From NCBI GenBank assembly GCA_900116485.1, contig FPAX01000001.1, forward strand, positions 310,001 through 374,000: a stretch of DNA of 64,000 nucleotides, written 5' to 3'. Positions 17,441 to 26,408 of the stretch are shown one piece after another. A model generated the notes under the pieces. The model had not been told where the DNA came from, searched no databases, and was given only the letters and a program-made list of their open reading frames with translations. The stretch is from Selenomonas sp. GACV-9 (GTDB lineage: Bacteria > Bacillota > Negativicutes > Selenomonadales > Selenomonadaceae). A program made the translations under genes and the position numbers. How positions within the stretch are numbered: position 1 is the first letter of the stretch; every line of letters begins with the position of its first letter.

Positions 17441-19864
17441 TCAGTCCCCGCCGATTGAAGACTCCGCGTGAAAGAGATCCGCCAGCGTCTGCAGCAGGAA
17501 TTTCGTCTCGATGGGCTTGGCCAAATGGCCATTCATGCCGGCTTTTAGCGCCTCCTGCCTGTCCTCCTCAAAGGCATTGGCCGTCATGGCCAGGATGGGA
17601 ATGCCGGCCTTGGCCGCATCGGGCAGCGCGCGGATTTGCCGCGCCGCCTCATAGCCATTGAGATTTGGCATCTGGACATCCATGAGTATCAAGTCATAAT
17701 AAGCGTCCGGCGCCTCCCGCAGCATATCCACGCAAATCCTGCCATCCACAGCATGCTCGATGAGGATTCCCGCTTCCTGCAGAATGGTCATCGTGATTTC
17801 CGCATTGATTTCATTATCCTCGGCCAGCAGGATGCGCACGCCTTTAAGTGAGCTGACCGCCGCGGCCGGTATCTGCTCACCGGATATTTCGGCGGCCGCA
17901 GCAAAGCGATGCGGGATGCTGACGATGCAGGTCGTGCCCACGCCCTTCTCGCTCTGCATTTCGATGGTGCCATCCATCAAGGCCACGAGCCGCTTTACGA
18001 TAGACATGCCAAGGCCTGTGCCCTCGATCTTGGTGCTCGTCGTGTTGTTCTCACGCGAAAACTCGTCGAATACATGCGGCAGGAAATCCGCCGCCATACC
18101 GATGCCCGTATCGGTAATCGTCGAGCGGAATAGGCCCCAGCCGGGCTTTGCCGCCGGCAGTTCTTCACAGACCACCGTAACACTGCCGCCCGGCTCCGTA
18201 TATTTGCAGGCATTGGAGAGGATATTTAGATATATCTCCCGCAACTTCGTCGTATCGCCATACAAACAAGGATGTTCGACTTTAAGCTCATACGTGACCG
18301 TGATCTTCCGGGCCTGCATCATATCCTCAAGGACCACATAGAGGCTCGCCGCGAATTCATGGACATTATAGGCCGCCTCCTCCAAGGCCAGCTTGCCCTT
18401 TTCGATGCGCGCCATCTCCAGCACATTGTTGATGATGGATAGCAGTACCTTGCTGGCCTCCTTGATCTTATCCAGATAGCGCTTGCGGCGCGCAGGATCG
18501 TCCTGATATTTCTCGAGCAGGTCGCGAAAGCCCATGATGGCATTCATCGGCGTGCGGATATCATGGCTCATATTGAACAGGAAGTTCGTCTTCGAAGCAT
18601 TGGCGGCCTCAGCGACGCGGCGCGCCTCGGCCAGTTCCTTCTGCTTGCGCTGCTCGGCCATGAACATCGACTGCACATCACGGAAGCCCGCGATGAAGCA
18701 CTGGCTTCCCGTGGCATTTATATCGCGCGCATAGCAGGCCTGGAAGTGGCACTGCTGCCCATCAAGGTTCTGCCGCGCATAATCGATGCGGTAGACATCA
18801 TCGTCAGGAATCTGCCGCAAAAGCTCCGCGATGCTGGTCTGCTGGTACAACCGCTCGCGGTCTTCAGGCACGACAAACGTATCGATATATGCGCGGATGA
18901 CCTTTTCATAGCTGACATCCTTGACGCTTGCGAGGACCGCCTTCGTGGTCTGGGAGTTGGCATTGCTGCGCACCAGCGACACGGTATCGAGCGCCGCATC
19001 GATATACCATACCGAGCTGTACTCACGCGACAGGCCGTTGATCAGCATATTGTAGCGTTCCTGTTCCTGCGCCAGCTTGATTTTCCCCTTGACTTCCTGG
19101 TCGATATTCTCAAACGCGCAGACAAGGATCTGCCGCTCGGCCAGCTTCATGATTTTCATGCGGTAATACGTATCGACCCCCTGCGTATGCGTGCGATATA
19201 CGTGAAAGATGCACGGTTCGGTTTTGAGCCGTTCCTGCAGATAGTCAAGATCGATAAGCCGCATCATATCGGCGGCATCGTCGGGATGGATAAAAGAATC
19301 GATATACGTCTTCATCAAGGAGCGCGGCGACAGCTTCTCCTTCTGACGGCTCACCACCCACTGCGCGACCTCGTTCATGCGGACAGGCTGCACCGACTGA
19401 TCCAAAAGGTTGGCATAGTAGATGGCACTGTAGCTTTCCGCCAAAAGATCCACGGTCTGCTGCATCAGCCCTTCATGCTCCTTTTGGCTGTTGATGTCCT
19501 CCAGCGCGAAAATCACCCGCGTGAGGGGATCTGCATCGCCCATGCGGATAAAATCCCCGCGTCCCCAGCCGTGTTCCGCGCAATAGCAAGACAGTGACAG
19601 CCGCTTGTTGCCGCACATGCGCTGCGGCAATGTCTGCAAATCGATGAAACTTTCCACCGGCTGATGCTGCCCGCGCACGGTCGCCTTAGCCATCAAACGC
19701 GCCAGCCTATCCTGCAGCGGCATGTCCGCCTGCAGGACGGCATCCACCTCGCGATTCGCCTTTATGGAATAAATCTTATCCGCTTTGAAATCGATAATCT
19801 GTACGAACACATATAGCTCTGCCATTGCGGTCAGCGCCTCTTTGCAATCCTCGAGCCAATTCAT
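17441..19864 (-). CDS. hybrid sensor histidine kinase/response regulator
   Basis: An 807-residue protein without clear membrane helices. Residues 1-415 hold about three PAS-like sensor segments (each of the type ...YYANLLDQSVQPVRMNE..., ...VWYIDAALDTVSLVRSN...). A HisKA domain with phospho-acceptor His near residue 434 (FLFNMSHDIRTPMNAIMG), an HATPase domain (NILSNACKYTEPGG, DTGIGM, EGTGLGMSIVKRL), and a C-terminal receiver with the Asp near 729 (LILMDVQMP) follow. It is a cytoplasmic phosphorelay sensor. No HPt or DNA-binding partner is adjacent, so its output is unknown. ATG 19864 has an AGAGAGG site. Confidence 0.93.
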   Translation of the reverse strand: MNWLEDCKEALTAMAELYVFVQIIDFKADKIYSIKANREVDAVLQADMPLQDRLARLMAKATVRGQHQPVESFIDLQTLPQRMCGNKRLSLSCYCAEHGWGRGDFIRMGDADPLTRVIFALEDINSQKEHEGLMQQTVDLLAESYSAIYYANLLDQSVQPVRMNEVAQWVVSRQKEKLSPRSLMKTYIDSFIHPDDAADMMRLIDLDYLQERLKTEPCIFHVYRTHTQGVDTYYRMKIMKLAERQILVCAFENIDQEVKGKIKLAQEQERYNMLINGLSREYSSVWYIDAALDTVSLVRSNANSQTTKAVLASVKDVSYEKVIRAYIDTFVVPEDRERLYQQTSIAELLRQIPDDDVYRIDYARQNLDGQQCHFQACYARDINATGSQCFIAGFRDVQSMFMAEQRKQKELAEARRVAEAANASKTNFLFNMSHDIRTPMNAIMGFRDLLEKYQDDPARRKRYLDKIKEASKVLLSIINNVLEMARIEKGKLALEEAAYNVHEFAASLYVVLEDMMQARKITVTYELKVEHPCLYGDTTKLREIYLNILSNACKYTEPGGSVTVVCEELPAAKPGWGLFRSTITDTGIGMAADFLPHVFDEFSRENNTTSTKIEGTGLGMSIVKRLVALMDGTIEMQSEKGVGTTCIVSIPHRFAAAAEISGEQIPAAAVSSLKGVRILLAEDNEINAEITMTILQEAGILIEHAVDGRICVDMLREAPDAYYDLILMDVQMPNLNGYEAARQIRALPDAAKAGIPILAMTANAFEEDRQEALKAGMNGHLAKPIETKFLLQTLADLFHAESSIGGD

Positions 19865-19970
19865 GATAAGCCTCTCTTTGCTATGCCGGTTTCCCCTTGT
19901 TTTCCTATAGTATTCGTGGCTGCTGGCAAAAATCCTGTCTTATCCGCCTGCATTGCCACTCTCGGCGACA

Positions 19971-20006
19971 AAAAAAATTGACCGGTCATTTGACCAGTCA
20001 ATTTTT
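19971..20006 (-). terminator. terminator of yeiH, built from two TGACNNGTCA palindromes
   Basis: AAATTGACTGGTCA and TGACCGGTCAATTT form a long stem followed by T-runs on both strands. The two arms are two adjacent copies of the window's palindrome (19978-20001). Confidence 0.85.
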
Positions 20007-20020
20007 CTTTGTTTTGCGAT

Positions 20021-21064
20021 TTACCAGATGCCCAGGAAATGCTGCATGATAAGGCTCACGAGCGTGATGGCTGCCCAGCAGCAGGCGCCGAGCAAGATGG
20101 GCTTGCCGCCCGAGCGGGCAAGTTTTATGATATCGCTATTGAGGCCGATGGCCGCCATCGCCATGACGATGAGGAATTTCGCCAGCTCCTTGAGCGGTGC
20201 AAAGACTTCGCCGCTTACCCCAAGCTGCAGGCAGACTGTCGTAAATACTGCCGCCAACAAAAAATACAGGATAAACTTGGGAAGCACCCGCCAGAAGCTG
20301 AACGTGGCCAGCGAGCCGCCCTGCGCCTTTGCCGCCTCTTTGCGCGCCACGACGAATGCCAGCAGCATGGTCACCGGGATGATGGCCAGGGCCCGCGTCA
20401 GCTTGACGGTCACGGCCTCGTCGAGAGTCTGGGTGCCCAGGCCCCACATGCTGTCCCAAGTGGCCGCCGCAGCCGTTACGGACGAAGTATCGTTGATGGC
20501 CGTCCCCGCAAAGATGCCAAAGGCTTCGCCAGCCGTCGTGTCAAAGCCCAGCAGATGGCCAAGGATTGGAAACAGCAGCGCGGCCAGCGCATTGAACAAA
20601 AAGATGACGGCGACCGACTGCGCTACCTCATTGCTGTCCGCCTTGACGACAGGCGCCGCCGCAGCGATTGCCGAGCCGCCGCAAATGGAGGAGCCGACAC
20701 CGATCAGCGCAGCCGTATTGCGCGAAATCCGCAGCAGGCGCATGAGCACCCAGGCCACCACCAACGAAGCCGTGATGGTGCTTACGATAATCGGCAGCGA
20801 AAACATCCCCGTCTGGATGATGACACCAAGGTTCATCCCAAAGCCCAGCAGCACGACAGCCGACTGCAGCACCACCTTGGACGTCCAGCTGATGCCCCCT
20901 TGGGCGCGGCCATGGTCCTTCCAGACCGCAGCAATAAGCATGCCGGCCAGAATGGCAAGGACAGCACCGCCCACCACGGGGAAATGCTGTCCCAGCAGCC
21001 AGGCTGGCAGTGCAATGAGAAAACAGATTATGATACCGAGTGAATTATTTTGCAAGAATGTCAT
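20021..21064 (-). CDS. YeiH/UPF0324 family membrane protein (putative sulfate-type exporter)
   Basis: A 347-residue, roughly ten-helix membrane protein of the YeiH family. The conserved GVGSSICGGSAIAAAAPVV, FAGTAINDTSSVTAAAA and a terminal KFLIVMAMAAIGLNSDI block are present. ATG 21064 lies four bases behind GAGGTG, next to TTG 21076, which has no RBS. It is transcribed away from a LysR gene across a 144-base region with an inverted repeat, the same arrangement as yeiH/yeiE in enterobacteria. Transport substrate is not proven. Confidence 0.9.
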   Translation of the reverse strand: MTFLQNNSLGIIICFLIALPAWLLGQHFPVVGGAVLAILAGMLIAAVWKDHGRAQGGISWTSKVVLQSAVVLLGFGMNLGVIIQTGMFSLPIIVSTITASLVVAWVLMRLLRISRNTAALIGVGSSICGGSAIAAAAPVVKADSNEVAQSVAVIFLFNALAALLFPILGHLLGFDTTAGEAFGIFAGTAINDTSSVTAAAATWDSMWGLGTQTLDEAVTVKLTRALAIIPVTMLLAFVVARKEAAKAQGGSLATFSFWRVLPKFILYFLLAAVFTTVCLQLGVSGEVFAPLKELAKFLIVMAMAAIGLNSDIIKLARSGGKPILLGACCWAAITLVSLIMQHFLGIW

Positions 21065-21140
21065 GATACACCTCAAAACAGGCCTTTGATTTCAGCTGAT
21101 GTCCTGTATTATAAAAAGATTTCTCAAAAATGTAAAATTA

Positions 21141-21165
21141 TATGTTATGATGTACCTATAACATA
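21141..21165. promoter_or_regulatory. LysR-type operator between yeiH and its regulator
   Basis: TATGTTAT (21141-21148) and ATAACATA (21158-21165) form a perfect inverted repeat with a nine-base spacer, in the divergent promoter region. It fits a T-N11-A LysR box. Confidence 0.65.
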
Positions 21166-21208
21166 ATCTTATCGATACCTGCACATCCCCACAGAAAGGA
21201 GGAGGCCA

Positions 21209-22096
21209 TTGCTCGATTTCCGCATCAAGACATTTCTTTGCGTCTGCCAGACCATGAACTACACGCAGGCCGCCAAGCTCTTAAACATCACCCAGCCGGC
21301 CGTCTCCCAGCACATCCGCTTTTTGGAAGACTATTATCAGATCAAGGCCTTCCGCTATGCGAACAAAAAACTCGAGCTCACGGCCGCCGGCAGGATTCTC
21401 TTCGAGCGCTGCAAGACCATGGAGAACGACGAGGTCGCGCTCTCCGCTGAGCTCCTCAGCAGCCAGTCCGGCATCCGCACGCTGTCGCTCGGCGTCACGA
21501 TGACCGTTGGCGAATATGCCATCATATCGCCGCTGGCCGCCTATCAGCTGGCGCATCCTGGCATCAACATCCGGCTGCGCTTCGGCAACACCCAGGAGCT
21601 TCTGGCCCAGCTGACGGCCGGCCGCATCCAGATGGCCCTGGTCGAAGGTTACTTTCCGCCCCGGGACTACTTCTGCCGCCCTTACAGCACCGAGCCCTAT
21701 ATCGGCGTCTGTGCAAGCAATCACCAGTTCAAGACCGGCCAGCCTGCCACCTTCCATGATCTGCTCGGGGAGCGCCTGCTGCTGCGGGAGAAGGGCTCCG
21801 GCACACGGGAAATCCTCGAGCGCAATCTGGCCCTGCATGGCCTCAAGACCACAGACTTCATCCACAACATGGAAGTCGAAAACATGCACACCATCATTGG
21901 CCTATTGACCCATGACTGCGGCATTTCCTTTCTCTACCGCCGCGCCGTGCAGGCAGAATTAGCCAGTGGCCGCCTGCGTGAAATCCCGCTCAAGAACTTT
22001 TCCATGGAACATGACTTCACCTTCATCTGGGAAAAAGACAGCATCTATACCGCTGAATATCAGCAGATCTGTCAAGAGCTAAGCAGCACTCCTTGA
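21209..22096 (+). CDS. LysR-family regulator divergent from yeiH
   Basis: The 295-residue product starts at TTG 21209 behind AAGGAGG. An N-terminal winged HTH (NYTQAAKLLNITQPAVSQHIRFLED) precedes a periplasmic-binding-fold effector domain (about residues 90-290). The divergent arrangement with yeiH and the operator between them suggest it controls yeiH and itself. The effector is unknown. Confidence 0.9.
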   Translation: MLDFRIKTFLCVCQTMNYTQAAKLLNITQPAVSQHIRFLEDYYQIKAFRYANKKLELTAAGRILFERCKTMENDEVALSAELLSSQSGIRTLSLGVTMTVGEYAIISPLAAYQLAHPGINIRLRFGNTQELLAQLTAGRIQMALVEGYFPPRDYFCRPYSTEPYIGVCASNHQFKTGQPATFHDLLGERLLLREKGSGTREILERNLALHGLKTTDFIHNMEVENMHTIIGLLTHDCGISFLYRRAVQAELASGRLREIPLKNFSMEHDFTFIWEKDSIYTAEYQQICQELSSTP

Positions 22097-22146
22097 GCTT
22101 TCCGCCTATTCTTTTTATAAACTATCAACAAACCGAGGTGCTATCT

Positions 22147-22536
22147 ATGTCCACAGTTATTCTTATCCTGCTTATCATCATCAGCCTGCTATTCGCAGCC
22201 GAAATGCGCCACTCGCTGCGGCGCTCCGCTGAATCCTACCGCCTGATCCAGGCCTACCGCGACGACCTGGAAAATCCAAAGCTCATCACCGAAATCTACG
22301 ATTACTGCCAGCAGGACTACAAGCTGCGCCGCATCATGAAGAAACACCAGGTAACCGAAGCGGACATCCGCAGCATCTACCAGAAACTCCTGACCTGGGG
22401 CAACTTCCACAAAGGCCATCGCTTCGTCCCCATCACCGCATTCTTCTACGCCTGCACGCTCAAATACCTCGTCACCCATAAAGACGGCGACGCCAAAGCG
22501 CTGACGATGCGCTGCATGAACTTTTTTCACATCTAA
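22147..22536 (+). CDS. hypothetical membrane-anchored protein
   Basis: A 129-residue protein starting at ATG 22147 behind GAGGTG. Residues 2-18 (STVILILLIIISLLFAA) form one membrane helix; the rest is polar, helical and rich in Tyr, Lys and Arg (for example IYDYCQQDYKLRRIMKKHQ). I recognise no family. It follows the LysR gene by 50 bases in the same direction and converges on the mgtC-like gene. Confidence 0.65.
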   Translation: MSTVILILLIIISLLFAAEMRHSLRRSAESYRLIQAYRDDLENPKLITEIYDYCQQDYKLRRIMKKHQVTEADIRSIYQKLLTWGNFHKGHRFVPITAFFYACTLKYLVTHKDGDAKALTMRCMNFFHI

Positions 22537-22543
22537 ATCAAGA

Positions 22544-23224
22544 CTAGCTCCGTTTCTCCACCCATAGCACAGTATCCAAGGCATTCAGATAGTCGATGAT
22601 GCTTGCCACAGCGTTTTCACTGTCAAACAGCAGATCCATCTTGAGCACCAGATAATAGCTCGACGAATCGCTGCCATCGCCGCTTTCCTGGACGCTGAAA
22701 CGGCCGATTTTCAGATTGTGTTGTTCCATTTGCCGATGGATGCGTTTGAGTTCACTGGGCTGATTGACCAGACAGATTTCCAGTGACATCTTTTTCTTAT
22801 GATCAAAGAAGTCATCGATATGTGTCAGGAAATTCAAGGCCACAAAGACAAATACCGTTGTGAACAGCGCCTCGATATAGAGACCTGCGCCGACGGCCAG
22901 GCCGATGCCAGCCACGATCCACAAGCAGGCAGCCGTCGTAAGGCCCGTAACGGTCAGACCTTCCTTCATGATGGCGCCTGCACCTAAAAAGCCCATGCCG
23001 CTGACAACCTGTGCCGCGATTCGCGCAGGATCGCCATTGCTCTTGTCCTCCATGCTCCAATACATGGCCAGCGACAAGATCATCATCAGGCAGGCCCCCA
23101 TGGCCACGATCAAATTCGTGCGCAAGCCAGCAGACTTGCGGCGGGATTGTCTTTCATAACCGACGAATCCGCCGAGGACGGCAGCTAGTGCCAGCCGGAA
23201 AAGTATCTCATATTCAGGAATCAT
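22544..23224 (-). CDS. MgtC/SapB family membrane protein
   Basis: A 226-residue protein from ATG 23224 behind GGAGGTG. The N-terminal 140 residues hold four to five helices with the MgtC blocks GGFVGYERQSRRKSAGLRTNLIVAMGA and ARIAAQVVSGMGFLGAGAIMKEG. The C-terminal ~75 residues form an ACT-like cytoplasmic domain (SLEICLVNQPSELKRIHRQM). In other bacteria such proteins affect magnesium homeostasis or membrane ATPase activity. Confidence 0.9.
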   Translation of the reverse strand: MIPEYEILFRLALAAVLGGFVGYERQSRRKSAGLRTNLIVAMGACLMMILSLAMYWSMEDKSNGDPARIAAQVVSGMGFLGAGAIMKEGLTVTGLTTAACLWIVAGIGLAVGAGLYIEALFTTVFVFVALNFLTHIDDFFDHKKKMSLEICLVNQPSELKRIHRQMEQHNLKIGRFSVQESGDGSDSSSYYLVLKMDLLFDSENAVASIIDYLNALDTVLWVEKRS

Positions 23225-23239
23225 CCTGCTCACCTCCAT

Positions 23240-23286
23240 AAAAACAAACGGGTCCCAGACAGAGTTTGACAACTTTGTCTGGGACC
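23240..23286 (-). terminator. terminator of ohrR
   Basis: GGTCCCAGACA and TGTCTGGGACC form an 11-bp stem, followed on the minus strand by CGTTTGTTTTT. Confidence 0.75.
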
Positions 23287-23337
23287 TCCAATTTTATTGG
23301 TCAGTTTCCCGCTACGCTATGCGATTTTGGGCGGTCA

Positions 23338-23793
23338 TCATTTTTCCAGTACTTCTATGATGCGATAGAGCTGCTCTTTCAATTTCAAAGCCTCAGCGGG
23401 ACTGAACAACTGGCCCTCCCTGTTGACCATACAGGCCATGGCCCCTGGGACAGACTCAGCCTGCTGCCGCAGGGCCTTGCCCTTTTCCGTCAGGATGATC
23501 CAGACAAGGCGTTCATCCTCTTTGCGGCGCTGGCGCTCAAGGTAGCCATCTTTTTCCAGACGCTTGAGCAGCGGCGTCAATGTTCCCGAGTCGAGGAACA
23601 GGCGCTGTCCCAAGTCGTGCATGGTGATCTCTTCTTCTTCCCAAAGCACCATCATCGTCACATACTGTGCATAGGTCAAGCCGATTGGTTTCAGATATGG
23701 CGTATAAGCCGCCACGATTTTCCTCGCGCTGGCATACAGCGGAAAACACAGCTGATTCTCCAGCAGCAGCGGATCCATTTCATTTTTTTTCAT
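23338..23793 (-). CDS. ohrR: OhrR-type MarR repressor (peroxide-sensing)
   Basis: A 151-residue MarR-family protein. Residues 13-22 read [10 protein letters not shown] with the single reactive cysteine Cys16, the mark of one-cysteine OhrR repressors. The winged helix contains [25 protein letters not shown]. Oxidation of the cysteine by organic peroxide releases DNA. The start at ATG 23793 is eight bases behind GGAG. It is divergent from a glutathione peroxidase gene, its likely target, rather than from the usual ohr gene. Confidence 0.88.
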   Translation of the reverse strand: MKKNEMDPLLLENQLCFPLYASARKIVAAYTPYLKPIGLTYAQYVTMMVLWEEEEITMHDLGQRLFLDSGTLTPLLKRLEKDGYLERQRRKEDERLVWIILTEKGKALRQQAESVPGAMACMVNREGQLFSPAEALKLKEQLYRIIEVLEK

Positions 23794-23862
23794 TTCCATC
23801 TCTCCGTCATTTCGTTTTCAGTACATCCATTTTACCAAGTTTCCGCGTATCGGTCAAATCAT

Positions 23863-23907
23863 ATTTATATAAATCAAGTTTGACAAAATATAGTTTGGCG
23901 TTATAAT
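23863..23907 (+). promoter_or_regulatory. promoter and candidate OhrR operator of the glutathione peroxidase gene
   Basis: TTGACA (23880-23885) and TATAAT (23902-23907) are separated by 16 bases. Directly upstream lies the perfect palindrome ATTTATATAAAT (23863-23874), AT-rich like known OhrR sites. Confidence 0.65.
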
Positions 23908-23930
23908 GGATAGCAGAGGAGGTAGAACTT

Positions 23931-24485
23931 ATGACTTTTTACGATTTTGAACTGGAAGATAATCACGGCCGTCAAATCTCCCTGAGTGAATTTCGGGGCA
24001 AGGTACTTCTTCTTGTCAACACAGCTACGCACTGCGGTTTCACGCCACAGTATAAGGAGCTTGAACGGCTTTATCGTCAATACAACGCACAAGGGCTCGA
24101 GATCATCGATATCCCCTGCAATCAATTCCTCGAGCAAGCACCGGAAGATGATGCTGACATCGAGACTTTCTGCACGCTCAACTACAACACATCGTTCCTG
24201 CGCATGAAGAAAGCAGATGTGAACGGCGAGCACGAACTCCCCCTATACACCTATCTGAAGGCCAAACAACGTTTCAAGGGGTTCGGCACCGGTCCCAAAG
24301 CGATGGCAATGAGTGTCCTGCTGCGCAAGATGGATTGGCATTATAACGAAAAGCCAGACATCAAATGGAACTTCACCAAATTCCTTGTCGACCGTCAAGG
24401 AAACGTGGTCAATCGGTTTGAGCCCACCACATCGATGAAGAAATTAGAAACACGTCTGGTAGCTTGCCTGAACAGCCAGGCTTAA
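23931..24485 (+). CDS. glutathione peroxidase-family thiol peroxidase
   Basis: A 184-residue thioredoxin-fold peroxidase. The peroxidatic cysteine is Cys35 in NTATHCGFTPQY, and IPCNQF (Gln65) and WNFTKF supply the other catalytic residues. It reduces organic and hydrogen peroxides, in bacteria usually with thioredoxin. A strong promoter and GGAGG site precede it. It pairs with the divergent OhrR gene and with a nitroreductase gene 29 bases downstream, forming a small peroxide/redox defence unit. Confidence 0.92.
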   Translation: MTFYDFELEDNHGRQISLSEFRGKVLLLVNTATHCGFTPQYKELERLYRQYNAQGLEIIDIPCNQFLEQAPEDDADIETFCTLNYNTSFLRMKKADVNGEHELPLYTYLKAKQRFKGFGTGPKAMAMSVLLRKMDWHYNEKPDIKWNFTKFLVDRQGNVVNRFEPTTSMKKLETRLVACLNSQA

Positions 24486-24514
24486 TCTCGCACAATATGG
24501 AGGTCTTACACATC

Positions 24515-25012
24515 ATGAATCCGATTTTTACCCGAACCAGTATCCGCCGCTTTGATAGCCAGCCCGTAGAGCCAGAAAAGATCACGCGCATCCTGCAGGC
24601 AGCCTTTGCTGCCCCCAGCGCCGCCAACCAGCAGCCGTGGGAATTCTATGTCATCACGAACCCCGATACCCTGCTGCAGCTGAGCACCATCAGCCCTTAT
24701 GCAACCCCTGCGGCAAAAGCACCGGCTGCCATCGTGATCTGCTACAAAAAAGAAGGCATCATCTTCCCGCCCATGGCGCAGATCGACTGTGCGATCGCAG
24801 CCGAAAATATCCTGCTCGAAATCGAGGCCCAGGGGCTCGGCGGCGTCATGCTGGGTGTGGCGCCCGTCCCCGAGCGCATGGAGGCCGTGGAAAAAATCAT
24901 CGGTTCTCCCGCCGAGCTTGCCGCCTTTACCATCATCCCCTTCGGCTACCCCGCCGAGAAGAGAACCCAGCCAGACCGCTTCGAGGAAGGCCGTATCCAC
25001 TGGATACGCTGA
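24515..25012 (+). CDS. nitroreductase-family flavoprotein
   Basis: A 165-residue protein from ATG 24515, 11 bases after GGAGG. The FMN-binding N-terminus (RTSIRRFDSQPVEP...AAPSAANQQPWEFYVI) and GIGxG-equivalent IIPFGYPAEKR block identify a small, dimeric nitroreductase. These use NAD(P)H to reduce quinones, nitro compounds or flavins. It shares a transcript with the peroxidase gene and is followed by a strong terminator. Confidence 0.9.
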   Translation: MNPIFTRTSIRRFDSQPVEPEKITRILQAAFAAPSAANQQPWEFYVITNPDTLLQLSTISPYATPAAKAPAAIVICYKKEGIIFPPMAQIDCAIAAENILLEIEAQGLGGVMLGVAPVPERMEAVEKIIGSPAELAAFTIIPFGYPAEKRTQPDRFEEGRIHWIR

Positions 25013-25048
25013 GGCTTCCACGCAGCACTGCATCCCCCCAAAAGAAAG

Positions 25049-25085
25049 AACGGCGATCCGTGCCTGAAACACGGATCGCCGTTTT
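25049..25085 (+). terminator. terminator of the peroxidase-nitroreductase unit
   Basis: AACGGCGATCCGTG and CACGGATCGCCGTT form a 14-bp stem with a seven-base loop and a TTTT end. Confidence 0.85.
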
Positions 25086-25172
25086 GCATCTCCTCTGCCC
25101 TATTATTCCGTTTCATGATCGCAAAGTCCCAGCAAGCTGACAAGTCAAAAATGACAAGTCAACGCGGCCCGG

Positions 25173-26390
25173 TCATTTGCCTTCCCCGCTGCCTGCGGCC
25201 TTGCCGCGCAGCAGAGACGGGATGACCCCCAGGAAGCACAGCACGGAAAAGAGCAGGAAGGCAGCGGTGATGTTGCGGGTGAGCGCATCCCTTGGCGCCA
25301 GCTCCGGCCAGGCGATGGCCATGATCACGGTGACGAGGGCCATGCTCAGCACCTGCCCGCCCAGGCGCATGGTGCTCAAAAGCGATGAGGCCATGTTGTA
25401 ATACTTGCGCGGCAGGGAGCTCATGATGGCGTTGTTGTTCGGCGCCGCGAAGAAGGCAAAGCCGATGCCGATCACGAGGATGCTCGGGATGACCGGCCAG
25501 AGCACCTGCGCATGGGTGATCAGCGTCAGAGCAATGAGCCCCACCGTGATGATGGCCATGCCGAGGGAGCAGAGCACAGCTGCGGGCTTGCGGTCCGACA
25601 ACGAGCCTGCCAGTGGCGAGAGCAACATCATCAGCACCGGCTGGGCCAGCAGGATAAAACCTGTCGTCTTGGCGCTGATCGAGAGGATACTCTGCAAGTA
25701 GAGCGACAGCAGGAAGCTTATGGCAAAGGTCGCACTGTAGTTGAGCATGGCCGTAAGACACGAAAGCGTAAATTCGCGGTTTTCGGTAAACAGGCTGACT
25801 GATAGTTTTGGCATTTCCCGAGCCGGTGCAGCTGCGCCGGCCATATGCTTGAGCACTTTCAGGGCCACCACCAGGACGAGTCCTGCATAAAGCGCCATAA
25901 ACCAGAACAGGCTGCGCCAGCCAAGACCATCGTTCATAAACCCACCAATAACGGGGCCGAAAGACAGCCCCGCGTAGACCACTGAAACCATCCAGCCCAT
26001 GGCCTTGCCGCGATTCTTCCCCGGATAGGCATCAGCAAGGATCGATGTGCTCGTCGCAAAGATCATCGACGAGCCGATGCCCTGCAAGGCCCGAGCGCTA
26101 AGCAGCAGCGCAAAGGAATCAAACACGGCAGGCAGCAGGGAAAACAACATGAACAGAAGATTCCCCATCTCAAAGACGCGCACCTTGCCCCAGCGGTCAG
26201 CAGCCCGACCCATGGGGAGCAGGAACAAGAACGACGTAATAAGATACGACTCAATCACCCAGCTCAGCGTATCGGCGCCCACTTGATATTCCTGCCCAAT
26301 CGCTGGCAGCGACAAGATCAGCGCACTGCCGGAAAAGGGCGTCAAAAACGATGCCAACATGATGACGGCTAATATCTTACGGCTATCCAT
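25173..26390 (-). CDS. MFS drug-type efflux transporter
   Basis: A 405-residue, 12-helix major facilitator protein. The loop GRAADRWGKVRVFEMGN is the MFS motif A, and VYAGLSFGPVIGGFM the motif C of drug:H+ antiporters. It probably exports toxic compounds across the inner membrane. The stop is followed by DNA with two TGACAAGTCA copies. Its ATG lies 18 bases after the fliB stop, so the two may be co-transcribed. Confidence 0.88.
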   Translation of the reverse strand: MDSRKILAVIMLASFLTPFSGSALILSLPAIGQEYQVGADTLSWVIESYLITSFLFLLPMGRAADRWGKVRVFEMGNLLFMLFSLLPAVFDSFALLLSARALQGIGSSMIFATSTSILADAYPGKNRGKAMGWMVSVVYAGLSFGPVIGGFMNDGLGWRSLFWFMALYAGLVLVVALKVLKHMAGAAAPAREMPKLSVSLFTENREFTLSCLTAMLNYSATFAISFLLSLYLQSILSISAKTTGFILLAQPVLMMLLSPLAGSLSDRKPAAVLCSLGMAIITVGLIALTLITHAQVLWPVIPSILVIGIGFAFFAAPNNNAIMSSLPRKYYNMASSLLSTMRLGGQVLSMALVTVIMAIAWPELAPRDALTRNITAAFLLFSVLCFLGVIPSLLRGKAAGSGEGK

Positions 26391-26408
26391 ACGAATGCAA
26401 ATCTCCCA

